Source: [Leptolyngbya] sp. PCC 7376 (lineage in GTDB: Bacteria > Cyanobacteriota > Cyanobacteriia > Cyanobacteriales > MRBY01). From it: a stretch of 64,000 nucleotides of DNA. This document shows, one piece after another, positions 33,552-41,864 of the stretch; within the stretch, counting starts at the first letter, position 1, and each line of letters starts with the position of its first letter. Position numbers and translations under genes: made by a program. The notes under the pieces were generated by a model. That model made no database searches. It saw only the letters and a program-made list of their open reading frames with translations, and was not told the DNA's origin. Location: the NCBI RefSeq assembly GCF_000316605.1, contig NC_019683.1, forward strand, positions 2,216,036-2,280,035. The letters are read 5' to 3'.

Positions 33552-34721
33552 ATGGCGATCACGTTACCAAAAAAAATCATGATGTTGGGGTCAGGTGAAT
33601 TGGGTAAAGAAGTGGTAATTGCAGCCCAACGCTTTGGTAATACTGTGATTGCGGTGGATCGATATGACAATGCGCCAGCGATGCAAGTGGCGGATCATCG
33701 TGAAGTGATTTCGATGCTGGATGGCGAAGCTTTAGAAGCTGTCGTCAAAAAATATGAGCCGGATTTTATCGTGCCGGAAGTGGAAGCAATTCGGACTGAA
33801 AAGCTATTGGAATTTGAACGGCAAGGCTATACCGTCATTCCCACTGCCGCTGCTACGAATTTCACCATGAATCGTGATCGTATCCGAGATTTAGCCCACG
33901 ATGAGTTGGGGTTGCGGACTGCCAAATATGCCTATGCCACTAGCCTCGAAGAGTTGACTGCGGTCGCTCAGAAAATTGGTTTCCCCAATGTGATTAAGCC
34001 TGTGATGTCTTCTTCTGGAAAAGGGCAATCGATTGTGCAGACTGCTTTTGAGCTAGAGAAAGCTTGGGATTATGCAATTGAAGGAGCGCGGGGTGATACC
34101 GCCAAAATCATTATTGAAGAGTTTATTGATTTTGAAGTCGAGATTACTTTGATGACTATTCGTCAGTGGGAAGGAGAAACACTCTTTTGTCCGGCGATCG
34201 CCCACCGACAAGAACGAGGAGATTATCAAGAGTCCTGGCAGCCTGTGGGATTAACGGATTCCCAAATTAAGGATGCTCAGGAGATTGCTTGCAAAGTCAC
34301 GGATGCTCTTGGTGGTGCTGGGATTTTTGGGGTGGAATTTTTTATCACCAAAGATGAAGTGATTTTTTCTGAGCTATCGCCACGCCCCCATGACACAGGG
34401 ATGGTAACCATGATTTCCCAAAATCTCAACGAGTTTGAATTGCATTTAAGGGCGATTCTTGGGTTGCCCATTCCTACTATTGAGCAATTGGGCCCCGCTG
34501 CAAGTGCAGTTATTCTGGCGACTGAGCACAGTAACAAAATTTCTTTTACTGGAATGGCAGACGCTCTAGCTGAACCTCAAACGGATTTACGGTTGTTCGG
34601 GAAGCCAGATTCTCGTCCTTACCGTCGTATGGGTGTTGCTCTTGCTAAAGGGAAAGATACGGGTGATGCCCGCAAAAAAGCGTTCGATGCTGCCCAAAAA
34701 GTCAAAATTGTGTATGGCTAA
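33552..34721 (+). CDS. purT: Formate-dependent GAR transformylase PurT
   Basis: About 389 aa counted from ATG 33552 ([20 protein letters not shown]), the start that gives the usual family length. ATP-grasp enzyme that makes formyl-GAR from GAR, formate and ATP in purine synthesis, independent of folate. Motifs: [45 protein letters not shown] (ATP loop), [18 protein letters not shown] (metal-binding Glu). The dacB gene follows by 35 bp. Confidence 0.93.
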   Translation: MAITLPKKIMMLGSGELGKEVVIAAQRFGNTVIAVDRYDNAPAMQVADHREVISMLDGEALEAVVKKYEPDFIVPEVEAIRTEKLLEFERQGYTVIPTAAATNFTMNRDRIRDLAHDELGLRTAKYAYATSLEELTAVAQKIGFPNVIKPVMSSSGKGQSIVQTAFELEKAWDYAIEGARGDTAKIIIEEFIDFEVEITLMTIRQWEGETLFCPAIAHRQERGDYQESWQPVGLTDSQIKDAQEIACKVTDALGGAGIFGVEFFITKDEVIFSELSPRPHDTGMVTMISQNLNEFELHLRAILGLPIPTIEQLGPAASAVILATEHSNKISFTGMADALAEPQTDLRLFGKPDSRPYRRMGVALAKGKDTGDARKKAFDAAQKVKIVYG

Positions 34722-34756
34722 TCGATCTTTTTAATTCGTAGATTGGAGTAGCATCA

Positions 34757-36250
34757 ATGCTTAAAAAAGTTTTGGCGATCGCCCCCTGTCTTTTTTTCTC
34801 ATCAGTTTGTTTGCTTAGTGATATTGCTGTTGCCCAAACAGGGAAGATTTGCCAGCTTGAAAATAATATTGCTGGGATTTTGGTGGATGAGAAATATAGT
34901 CAGGCTCAGTGGGGCATTGCGGTTCAAGATTTGGCAAGGGATGAGTTGGTTTATGAATACCATGCAGACACGCTATTTGTTCCTGCTTCTAATGCCAAGT
35001 TATTTACGACAGCGGCCGCTCTGGACATATTGGGGACTGATCACCAATTTGCAATGGAAAGTTATGTGCTTGGTTCCGCACCAAATCTAGAGGCTTTGGT
35101 GATTAAAGGTGGTGGTGACCCGACTTTGACTGGCGATCGCCTAACTGAAATTACATCATTATTGGCAGAGCAAGGCGTTGCAAGCATTGAGCAGGTTGTT
35201 GTTGATGACAGCTTATTTACAGAAACAGCAATTCATCCCACTTGGGAATGGTCTGATTTAGCGTTTTATTATGGGTCGCCAGTTAATAGTTTGATCCTGG
35301 ATGAAAACGCTGTTGTACTCACGCTTACGCCAGGGGCAGTGGGACAACCTGCAAGGATTCAACAACCAGAAATGGGGGCGATCGCCCTTAGCCAGTGGCG
35401 AATTAATAATCAGCTCATCACGTCACCAGCAGGAACTAAATACCAAGGCACAATCACCCAGACTTTTGGCACAAATGAATTAGTTGTGACCGGACAAATT
35501 CCGGCTGATGCGAACCCAGACATTTGGGGCTTGGCTATTCCGAACCCAGCTCAAAATTTCCTTGACCAATTGCGATATGAACTGGCGCAACAGAGCATTA
35601 ACGTGAATCGTTTCGAGGTCACACAGACAGGATTTGACGATTATCAATCAATGTCTGCACTGACAATATTAACCTCACCCACCTTGCCGACGATTCTGAA
35701 TACCACCAACCAAAAAAGTAATAATCTCTACGCTGAAAGTTTGCGCCATACCCTTGGCACCATTGAGCCTGACATGACTGGAGCAGAGGCGATCGCCACA
35801 ACATTGATTGACCTTGGTGTAACCGAAAATAGCTTTCGGATAAAAGATGGTTCTGGGTTATCGCGCCATAATCTCGCTAGCCCTCAAAGTTTTACGCAAT
35901 TGCTTGATGTAATGGCTGATCATCCCAATGCAGAGATTTATAGAAATTCATTGGCGATCGCCGCAGAGTCTGGCACATTAACCCGTCGTTTTCAAGACAC
36001 ACCTATAGCAGGTCGCTTCTATGGTAAAACCGGGACGATGACGAATGTAGTCACCCTATCTGGTTATCTAGATTTAGAAGGCGATCGCACCCTTGCCCTC
36101 AGTATTCTCGTCAATCAATCTCCTCAATCTGCCAGCACCACTCGCCAGGGCATCGATTCGATTGTGCAAAGTATTTACCACTGGGGAGAAAACTGTTTAG
36201 GTGCTATGCCTACTGAGCTTGACCCTGATACTTTGTCCAAATCTCGTTAA
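34757..36250 (+). CDS. dacB: D-Ala-D-Ala carboxypeptidase/endopeptidase (DacB, PBP4 type)
   Basis: 497 aa with a signal peptide (LAIAPCLFFSSVCLLSDIAV, cut near AVAQ). Class C penicillin-binding protein: the nucleophile motif SxxK is in PASNAKLFTTAA, SxN in QKSNNLYAESL, and KTG in YGKTGTMTNVV. It trims or cleaves peptide cross-links of peptidoglycan in the periplasm. The large insertion between SxxK and SxN is normal for PBP4. Probably co-transcribed with purT upstream and the next gene, 29 bp downstream. Confidence 0.9.
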   Translation: MLKKVLAIAPCLFFSSVCLLSDIAVAQTGKICQLENNIAGILVDEKYSQAQWGIAVQDLARDELVYEYHADTLFVPASNAKLFTTAAALDILGTDHQFAMESYVLGSAPNLEALVIKGGGDPTLTGDRLTEITSLLAEQGVASIEQVVVDDSLFTETAIHPTWEWSDLAFYYGSPVNSLILDENAVVLTLTPGAVGQPARIQQPEMGAIALSQWRINNQLITSPAGTKYQGTITQTFGTNELVVTGQIPADANPDIWGLAIPNPAQNFLDQLRYELAQQSINVNRFEVTQTGFDDYQSMSALTILTSPTLPTILNTTNQKSNNLYAESLRHTLGTIEPDMTGAEAIATTLIDLGVTENSFRIKDGSGLSRHNLASPQSFTQLLDVMADHPNAEIYRNSLAIAAESGTLTRRFQDTPIAGRFYGKTGTMTNVVTLSGYLDLEGDRTLALSILVNQSPQSASTTRQGIDSIVQSIYHWGENCLGAMPTELDPDTLSKSR

Positions 36251-36279
36251 GATCAGTTAACCAGCGATATCAAAAAACT

Positions 36280-36855
36280 ATGACTCCTGATGCCGTAACC
36301 CAAGTCCTGACAAATGTCTTCCCTGATGCTCAGATTAACCAACCTGACCGCACAACATGGAAAGTGCATCATGCTGAAAAACGATTTCATTTGCTGGTGA
36401 ACACTTCAAAAAATGGTGAGATGCTGCGTGTTTTTGTGCCGATCGCCCCACAGAAAGATGCCGAACCATACTACGAAAAATTGCTTGAACAGAATTTCGA
36501 TGAAAATAAATTAGTCCGTTATGCCATTAGTCAAAATATGATTTGGGGAGCCTTTAAATATCCCATTGGCATCCTTGAAGCCGCCCAACTCCAGCAAGCC
36601 CTAGAAGAACTAATTGAGTTGCATAAAAAAAATCTCAGGCCATTTTTTAATGAGCTGGCCGAGAATAAAGTACGTGAAATCGTTGCTGCGGCTAAAGCCC
36701 AAGGTCAAACGATGGAAATGACAATGCAGACGATTACGAGATTTTATCAAGAGGGCGTTATGGGTGGACTCGATCAAGAGCCACGCCAACGACAACAAGC
36801 CCTGATCGCTTGGCAATATCAATTAGAAAGACTTTGGAACGAAACATCCGATTAA
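36280..36855 (+). CDS. Conserved cyanobacterial protein, unknown
   Basis: 191 aa, cytoplasmic by composition. The N-terminal half alternates strands and a helix (TWKVHHAEKRFHLLVNTSKN, MLRVFVPIAPQKDAEPYYEK), recalling the YbjN/type III chaperone-like fold. The C-terminal half is helical (LQQALEELIELHKKNLRPFF, VREIVAAAKAQGQTMEMTMQ). It starts 29 bp after dacB and could belong to its operon. I cannot name the family or the function. Confidence 0.65.
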   Translation: MTPDAVTQVLTNVFPDAQINQPDRTTWKVHHAEKRFHLLVNTSKNGEMLRVFVPIAPQKDAEPYYEKLLEQNFDENKLVRYAISQNMIWGAFKYPIGILEAAQLQQALEELIELHKKNLRPFFNELAENKVREIVAAAKAQGQTMEMTMQTITRFYQEGVMGGLDQEPRQRQQALIAWQYQLERLWNETSD

Positions 36856-37033
36856 GGCTGATTTTGTTACCAATTTGATGAGAAACCTGAGCGTCATACT
36901 AGATCGAGTAAGGGTTCTTGGGGGTGGCGATCGCCTAGAGAAGACTGTCCTTTCGGCATAGATTTACGCAATTTGTCTTAGTTCTCTTACTCGTTAATGT
37001 GCTTTTCCTCAAAAAATCTCGCACTTTTTGCCC

Positions 37034-37063
37034 TTACATAGTTTTGAATAAGGCTCCTATAAT
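37034..37063 (+). promoter_or_regulatory. Putative sigma-70 type promoter
   Basis: TTACAT and TATAAT with an 18-nt spacer, 78 bp upstream of the start codon of the gene at 37141. The -10 box is a perfect consensus. Confidence 0.45.
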
Positions 37064-37140
37064 TTGGCCACTGTGATTGTCAGATCGCATATTTTCCAAC
37101 AAACTCTTTTCTCTTTCCCAAGACTTTTAGTCATAAACTA

Positions 37141-37479
37141 ATGGACTACAAAACCGCCTATCAATATCTCTCCTCTCAAAGTTCATTAAGCGATCGCCGC
37201 TCCTTTTTGGCCTTGCTAGAACAACGGCAAGCACCAATTCCTGGTCAGGTAACCAATATTTTGCTGACTCTCAAGGCAATTTATCAGCATGTGGAAGGTC
37301 TAGATTCTATTGATCGTGGTTTGGCTCAAATGCTCTTTCGACTCGCCTACGATAGCCGTCAATATTACGAGGCCGGCAAACGTGAAGGTGCAAACTGGCC
37401 GCCACTTCTGAATGAAGATCTGAGTCGGATTGCCCAAGGTGTGAATAATATTCTCTCGAACCAATGGCTCGATGCTTAA
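37141..37479 (+). CDS. Small conserved cyanobacterial protein, unknown
   Basis: 112 aa, all-helical and soluble. It begins MDYKTAYQYLSSQSSLSDRR; further patterns are APIPGQVTNILLTLKAIYQH and LARMLFRLAYDSRQYY-like (LAQMLFRLAYDSRQYYEAGK). It precedes ndhL by 75 bp on the same strand and follows a good promoter, so it may be the first gene of the ndhL unit. Function unknown. Confidence 0.65.
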   Translation: MDYKTAYQYLSSQSSLSDRRSFLALLEQRQAPIPGQVTNILLTLKAIYQHVEGLDSIDRGLAQMLFRLAYDSRQYYEAGKREGANWPPLLNEDLSRIAQGVNNILSNQWLDA

Positions 37480-37553
37480 AACCTTTGCTGTAACGCTAGG
37501 GCTCTAAGCTAAAATAACTACTAACGAAAATTTTTTGTCTCAGAAGTAACGTT

Positions 37554-37790
37554 ATGCCACCCCTCGATTTACCTTTTGAAACTCTCTTGGTCGCTATTCT
37601 ATATCTGGGTTTGAGCGTAACCTATCTCGTCGTTTTGCCCGCTGCATTGTATCTCTATATTCAGAAGCGATCGCTGGTGGCAAGCTCCATCGAAAGACTA
37701 TTTATGTATTTCTTAGTCTTTTTCTTGTTCCCCGGTATGTTGCTTCTCAGCCCCTTCCTAAATTTGCGCCCCCGTCGTCGTGAAGTTTAG
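37554..37790 (+). CDS. ndhL: NAD(P)H-quinone oxidoreductase subunit L
   Basis: 78 aa membrane subunit of the NDH-1 complex of oxygenic phototrophs, which carries cyclic electron flow, respiration and CO2 uptake in thylakoids. Two hydrophobic helices (TLLVAILYLGLSVTYLVVLP and the second around FMYFLVFFLFPGMLLLSPFL) and the typical end NLRPRRREV. Formerly called ictA for its inorganic-carbon-transport phenotype. It is followed by the DUF3007 gene and trpA, a common cyanobacterial order. Confidence 0.93.
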   Translation: MPPLDLPFETLLVAILYLGLSVTYLVVLPAALYLYIQKRSLVASSIERLFMYFLVFFLFPGMLLLSPFLNLRPRRREV

Positions 37791-37852
37791 AACTTCTGTT
37801 TGAAGTTTGAAGACGGCTCAAATTATTCAGTTATTTATCTGCTGCTATCGCT

Positions 37853-38155
37853 ATGCGACGTATTGATGTTTTCGCCATCTGCTTTGGAATTTTTGTAGTG
37901 GGTGGTTTGCTCTATGGTGGCTTTAAATTAGTTGGCTTAGAGAGTATGGACGCTGGCATCTGGTCTCAGGCTGCCCTTGTGTTGGTGGTGATTGGCTGGG
38001 TGAGTACCTATCTATTTCGGGTGGGCACTCGAACTATGACTTTTCATAAGCAGCGGGAAGATTATGAGGAAGCTGCTCTGCAAAGGCGCTTGGATGCGAT
38101 GAGTCCTGAAGAGTTAGCAAAGTTAGCTGCTGAGGTCGAATCCGAGAAAAAATAA
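37853..38155 (+). CDS. DUF3007 membrane protein
   Basis: 100 aa with two transmembrane helices (VFAICFGIFVVGGLLYGGF, AALVLVVIGWVSTYLF) and a charged C-terminal helix (MSPEELAKLAAEVESEKK). The family is restricted to cyanobacteria and chloroplast-bearing eukaryotes, usually next to ndhL, which suggests a role around the NDH-1 complex or thylakoid membrane. No direct evidence for function. Confidence 0.8.
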   Translation: MRRIDVFAICFGIFVVGGLLYGGFKLVGLESMDAGIWSQAALVLVVIGWVSTYLFRVGTRTMTFHKQREDYEEAALQRRLDAMSPEELAKLAAEVESEKK

Positions 38156-38224
38156 CAGTCGGCGATCGCACAGGGGGAGCTAGGGACGTACAATAACCCC
38201 TTGTGTAACCATTTCGCTAAAGCT

Positions 38225-39019
38225 ATGACTTCCGTTTCTGAACATTTCCAATCTCTACGACAAGCCGGACAATGCGCCCTGATTCCATTCATTACGGCGG
38301 GCGACCCGGATTTGGGAACAACAGAAAAAGCGATAAAAGTTTTGGATGAAGCTGGCGCAGATTTTATTGAGTTGGGCGTACCCTATTCCGATCCGTTGGC
38401 AGATGGCCCGACGATTCAAGCGGCAGCAACTCGTGCTTTAAGCCGTGGTGTCACGCTCGAAAATGTTTTGGATATTGTGAAGCGCGTGAATCCCACCATT
38501 ACCGCACCGATTATTCTTTTCACTTACTACAACCCTATTTTTTACCGTGGTGTGGATGCGTTTATGCAACAGGTTTCTGCTGCTGGCGTAAAAGGATTAG
38601 TTATTCCTGATTTGCCCTTAGAGGAATCCGATGCAGTTTTGGCGGCGGCGACAGCGAATAATCTAGAGTTAACGCTTTTGGTTGCGCCCACTAGTCCCAA
38701 TGACCGGATTGAGGCGATCGCCAAAGCATCCCAAGGCTTCATTTATCTAGTGAGTGTGACCGGTGTAACAGGCGCAAGAACATCCGTTGCCAGCCGCGTT
38801 GAGGAGTTATTGCCTCGTTTGCGCGCGGTTACTGAGAAGCCTGTCGGTGTTGGTTTTGGTGTGTCTGATCCTGAGCAAGCGAAAAAACTGAAGGACTGGG
38901 GTTCCGATGGCGTAATTGTTGGTAGTGCGATCGTAAAACGTCTTGCGTCCGGTACTCCTGAAGAAGGTCTCCAAGCAGTTAAAGAATTCTGTGAATCTCT
39001 AAAAGGGGCGATCGCCTAG
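38225..39019 (+). CDS. trpA: Tryptophan synthase alpha chain
   Basis: 264 aa counted from ATG 38225 ([16 protein letters not shown]); the frame is open to 38201. TIM barrel that splits indole-3-glycerol phosphate to indole and glyceraldehyde 3-phosphate. The catalytic Glu and Asp are in [20 protein letters not shown]; the phosphate-binding motif is [11 protein letters not shown] with GVIVGSAIV. trpB is not in the window, as expected for cyanobacteria, where trp genes are scattered. Confidence 0.95.
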   Translation: MTSVSEHFQSLRQAGQCALIPFITAGDPDLGTTEKAIKVLDEAGADFIELGVPYSDPLADGPTIQAAATRALSRGVTLENVLDIVKRVNPTITAPIILFTYYNPIFYRGVDAFMQQVSAAGVKGLVIPDLPLEESDAVLAAATANNLELTLLVAPTSPNDRIEAIAKASQGFIYLVSVTGVTGARTSVASRVEELLPRLRAVTEKPVGVGFGVSDPEQAKKLKDWGSDGVIVGSAIVKRLASGTPEEGLQAVKEFCESLKGAIA

Positions 39020-39175
39020 AAAATTTACGAGCATAAGTTATTGGGAGGTTGATTCGTGAGAATTGGCCTTTTTTTGTTTTTGGGTTTCGATAGAGATGGT
39101 CAAAAACTGTGGCGATCGCCAACAAATAAATCATCGAGAATAGAATATGTGTAGAAAAAGATTTTGGGCAATCCG

Positions 39176-39796
39176 ATGCTGACAAAACAACGGGCAAATC
39201 GCGTGTTACTGCAAAATATCGGTTGGCAGCAATTTGAAAATATTCTGTTAGAGCTGGGCGAAACCCGTGGTAGCCGCATTGCCTATTGCGATGGCACTCT
39301 AGAAATTATGACTCCACTTCCCGAACACGAATATTACAAAGAAGTAATTAGCGATGCGCTCAAAGAATATGCGGATGCTTCGGATATTGATTATGAAAGT
39401 CTAGGATCGACAACGTGGCGTAAGCAATTAAAAATGGCCGGTTTAGAGCCAGATAATTGTTTTTATTTTCAGAATGAGCCATTAATTCGTGGGCAACTGG
39501 AATATGACCTCAATCAAGATCCGCCACCAGACCTAGCTTTGGAGATTGATCTGACAAGTAAATCTTTAGAACGTTTCCCTATTTATGCGCGGTTGGGAGT
39601 GCCGGAGATTTGGAGTTATGAAGAGGGCAAAATTACGATCTATCTTCTGAAGAATAACGAGTATCAAATATCAGAAAATAGTTTGGCTTTACCGAGAATT
39701 TCTGTAGATAAAATGATGGATCTAATAGAAGACAATCGTCCTCTAGGTCGTCGAGCTATTCGCAAGGCTATTCGTGCCTGGGCGAAGCAAATGTAG
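39176..39796 (+). CDS. Uma2-family putative restriction endonuclease-like protein
   Basis: About 206 aa counted from ATG 39176. PD-(D/E)XK fold: RIAYCDGTLEIMTPLPEHEY at the N-terminus, then PDLALEIDLTSKSLERFPIY with the catalytic Asp/Glu residues, and LGVPEIWSYEEGKITIYLL. Uma2 (DUF820) genes are abundant in cyanobacteria and their function is unproven; in vivo nuclease activity is an inference from fold. A second member is at 54993 with modest similarity. Confidence 0.82.
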   Translation: MLTKQRANRVLLQNIGWQQFENILLELGETRGSRIAYCDGTLEIMTPLPEHEYYKEVISDALKEYADASDIDYESLGSTTWRKQLKMAGLEPDNCFYFQNEPLIRGQLEYDLNQDPPPDLALEIDLTSKSLERFPIYARLGVPEIWSYEEGKITIYLLKNNEYQISENSLALPRISVDKMMDLIEDNRPLGRRAIRKAIRAWAKQM

Positions 39797-39861
39797 GATG
39801 CATGGAGACTGTAAATAAAACTTGAGAAATCAGTCCACAATTTATCATCTGTCGTAACGCA

Positions 39862-41418
39862 TTATTTTGGATACATTGGAATTTTATAATCCTTGAGTTT
39901 TTTACACCTCTCCAAGCAACCAAAAAGATAGTAGGACGTTGGATACCAGCCTTGGACTCTTTCATAAAGACGAGGTAAGTGACCTTTGACACCTTTAAGG
40001 GAAAAGTTCAACTGACTGTAATCAAAAAATTCCCCATTGTTGAATGAACCATTCCCATACCATTTAACTTGCTTGGCATATCTAATGTAGGTATCCCAAT
40101 CATGTATCTCTGGAACACCGCCACAATCGAGCCATATATGATTTTGTATGCTGAATCCAAATTTATCATTACTGTATTTTTTCCATAGCCCATCAATCGT
40201 TTTTAGATCTTTACAAGGAAATAACCTGATATCGTCAACGTTTAGATCTTGATTTGATTCTTTTCCAACTACTTCCCGCATTACCCGAACTGTTTCTTTG
40301 TCTGCATCTTTGAATTTTTGTGCTTTCAAATAACTATCTAACTGCTGATATCTTTCCGGAATAATGATTTTAAGTAGCTCTCTTTTTTGCATCTTAGGAG
40401 CTGGTTTTGCTGCAATCTTTTCCGTCTTTATTTCTGCGGAGATAAGCGGTGGAGTCGCACTTTTGATCACAGTTTTCGGTTTGACAACTGACTCGATAAG
40501 CATTATACCAAAAGTCGGGAATCGTTGAATCGCCTCAATTGCATCCATATCCGTTCCCCGCGCCGCCACATTCACCCGCATCCAAAGTTGTTTTGCTACA
40601 TCCCACTGCTTCTTTGTTTCCGCCAAAAGTGCATCACACTTTAACGTCGTAATATCCTGAGCCGTTGCCGCATCTGGCAAGAGAATTAAATGATATTTTG
40701 ACGCAGGCTCTACTATTGGATAGGGCGTTTGCTTCGGTTTCTCATAATCCCGATTAATCTCTTTCACCCGATATTTAATCCGTTTAGAAAGTCGTTCGAC
40801 TGTCGCACAATTACCTTCTCCCTGAATTCGCAGTGACTCCAATAGCGCATAAGTAAAAGCCCCTTGCTCCAAAGCTTCAATCTCATAGGATCTTTCTGCT
40901 GGGCTACAGGACGAAAAAGTAATTACACCCTGCTGCTTCTCATTGCCAATGCCCATATCTTTAGAACTTTGTTCACTACGACAAGCATCCAAAAGCAAAA
41001 TGACATTGTCTGCACCACTACGCCGCAATCGCTCCGACACATAGCTAATGGGAATCGCTGTATCCTCAATACCTGCTGGATCTGGGTCAGCATCTGATGG
41101 CAACAGATAATCCCGATCTTGATGACGAATGCCGTGCCCACTAAAGAAAAACCAGAGATTATCCCCATCACTAAGAAAATCTTCCTCAAACCGTACCCGC
41201 AAAAAACGACGTAAAGCCCCATAGGTAGGGCGAGAAGCATAGGGCTTATCCGCATCATCGATCGGCGGCGAATCATCCGTAAACAAATAAACCTTGTCAA
41301 ACTTCACATCTGACCGGAAATATTGCTGCATCTTTTCCGCATCCCGTTTCGCAAAACTGAGATTTGGCAGATTGTCATATTCATTTACGCCGATGCAGAT
41401 CGCCCAATTCCTTGCCAT
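39862..41418 (-). CDS. Caspase-like peptidase fused to a GUN4 domain
   Basis: 518 aa. The N-terminal 240 residues are a caspase-fold (C14, orthocaspase) domain with the catalytic His in LWFFFSGHGIRHQDRDYLLP and the Cys in VILLLDACRSEQSSKDMG, plus ITFSSCSPAERSYEIEALEQ. A linker (residues 255-350) contains a helical region and a Lys/Ala/Pro stretch. The last 150 residues are a GUN4 domain: LKAQKFKDADKETVRVM, IRLFPCKDLKTIDGLWKKYS, KFGFSIQNHIW and GHLPRLYERVQGW. GUN4 binds Mg-protoporphyrin and its precursor and stimulates Mg-chelatase. So a protease is joined to a tetrapyrrole sensor. The start codon overlaps the stop of the small gene upstream (ATGA). Confidence 0.88.
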   Translation of the reverse strand: MARNWAICIGVNEYDNLPNLSFAKRDAEKMQQYFRSDVKFDKVYLFTDDSPPIDDADKPYASRPTYGALRRFLRVRFEEDFLSDGDNLWFFFSGHGIRHQDRDYLLPSDADPDPAGIEDTAIPISYVSERLRRSGADNVILLLDACRSEQSSKDMGIGNEKQQGVITFSSCSPAERSYEIEALEQGAFTYALLESLRIQGEGNCATVERLSKRIKYRVKEINRDYEKPKQTPYPIVEPASKYHLILLPDAATAQDITTLKCDALLAETKKQWDVAKQLWMRVNVAARGTDMDAIEAIQRFPTFGIMLIESVVKPKTVIKSATPPLISAEIKTEKIAAKPAPKMQKRELLKIIIPERYQQLDSYLKAQKFKDADKETVRVMREVVGKESNQDLNVDDIRLFPCKDLKTIDGLWKKYSNDKFGFSIQNHIWLDCGGVPEIHDWDTYIRYAKQVKWYGNGSFNNGEFFDYSQLNFSLKGVKGHLPRLYERVQGWYPTSYYLFGCLERCKKLKDYKIPMYPK

Positions 41419-41786
41419 CAGTCAGACTTAGCAGAATCCTTTCGTTTAAATGTAACTTGGATTCCTCCAGTTGTACCAACCTCGACACCATTCCCCATGA
41501 GGCTTACTTTCCCATTGGCATCAATATCTAGCGAAAAACTAATTTCATCCAATTCCATCTCCGAAGCCGCCTTGAGATTATTAGAGAAAACATCCTCAAT
41601 CACATCGAGAAACCCAGAGATTTGAGACTTGAGCATTTCCGCTGACACAAACTCCCGTACCTTTTGCCCAGTGGACTTTTTGGGGTTACTCCGATAACTC
41701 GCTCCGGTATCTTGACCGTCTTTTGCACCTGTCGCGGCAATCGCCTGAGTGATGACATATATACCTTTCTCTTTGTGTTCAGCCAT
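41418..41786 (-). CDS. Small partner protein of the caspase-GUN4 gene (Pepco-like)
   Basis: 122 aa. The C-terminal 60 residues form a predicted beta-meander (MELDEISFSLDIDANGKVSL, then GVEVGTTGGIQVTFKRK) after a helix (VREFVSAEMLKSQISGFLDV). Its size, fold pattern and placement directly before a caspase-type gene recall the small 'peptidase co-occurring' proteins that accompany caspases and trypsins in bacterial conflict and signalling loci; I assign this from memory of the pattern, not alignment. The 1-4 bp overlap with the next start shows translational coupling, hence a likely binding partner or regulator. Confidence 0.6.
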   Translation of the reverse strand: MAEHKEKGIYVITQAIAATGAKDGQDTGASYRSNPKKSTGQKVREFVSAEMLKSQISGFLDVIEDVFSNNLKAASEMELDEISFSLDIDANGKVSLMGNGVEVGTTGGIQVTFKRKDSAKSD

Positions 41787-41864
41787 GCTTAAGTCTCCCT
41801 AAATTTCCTCAATCATAAGGGGAAGAAAATGGAAGACGATTACTTTAAAGTTCTCCCAAGAGAA

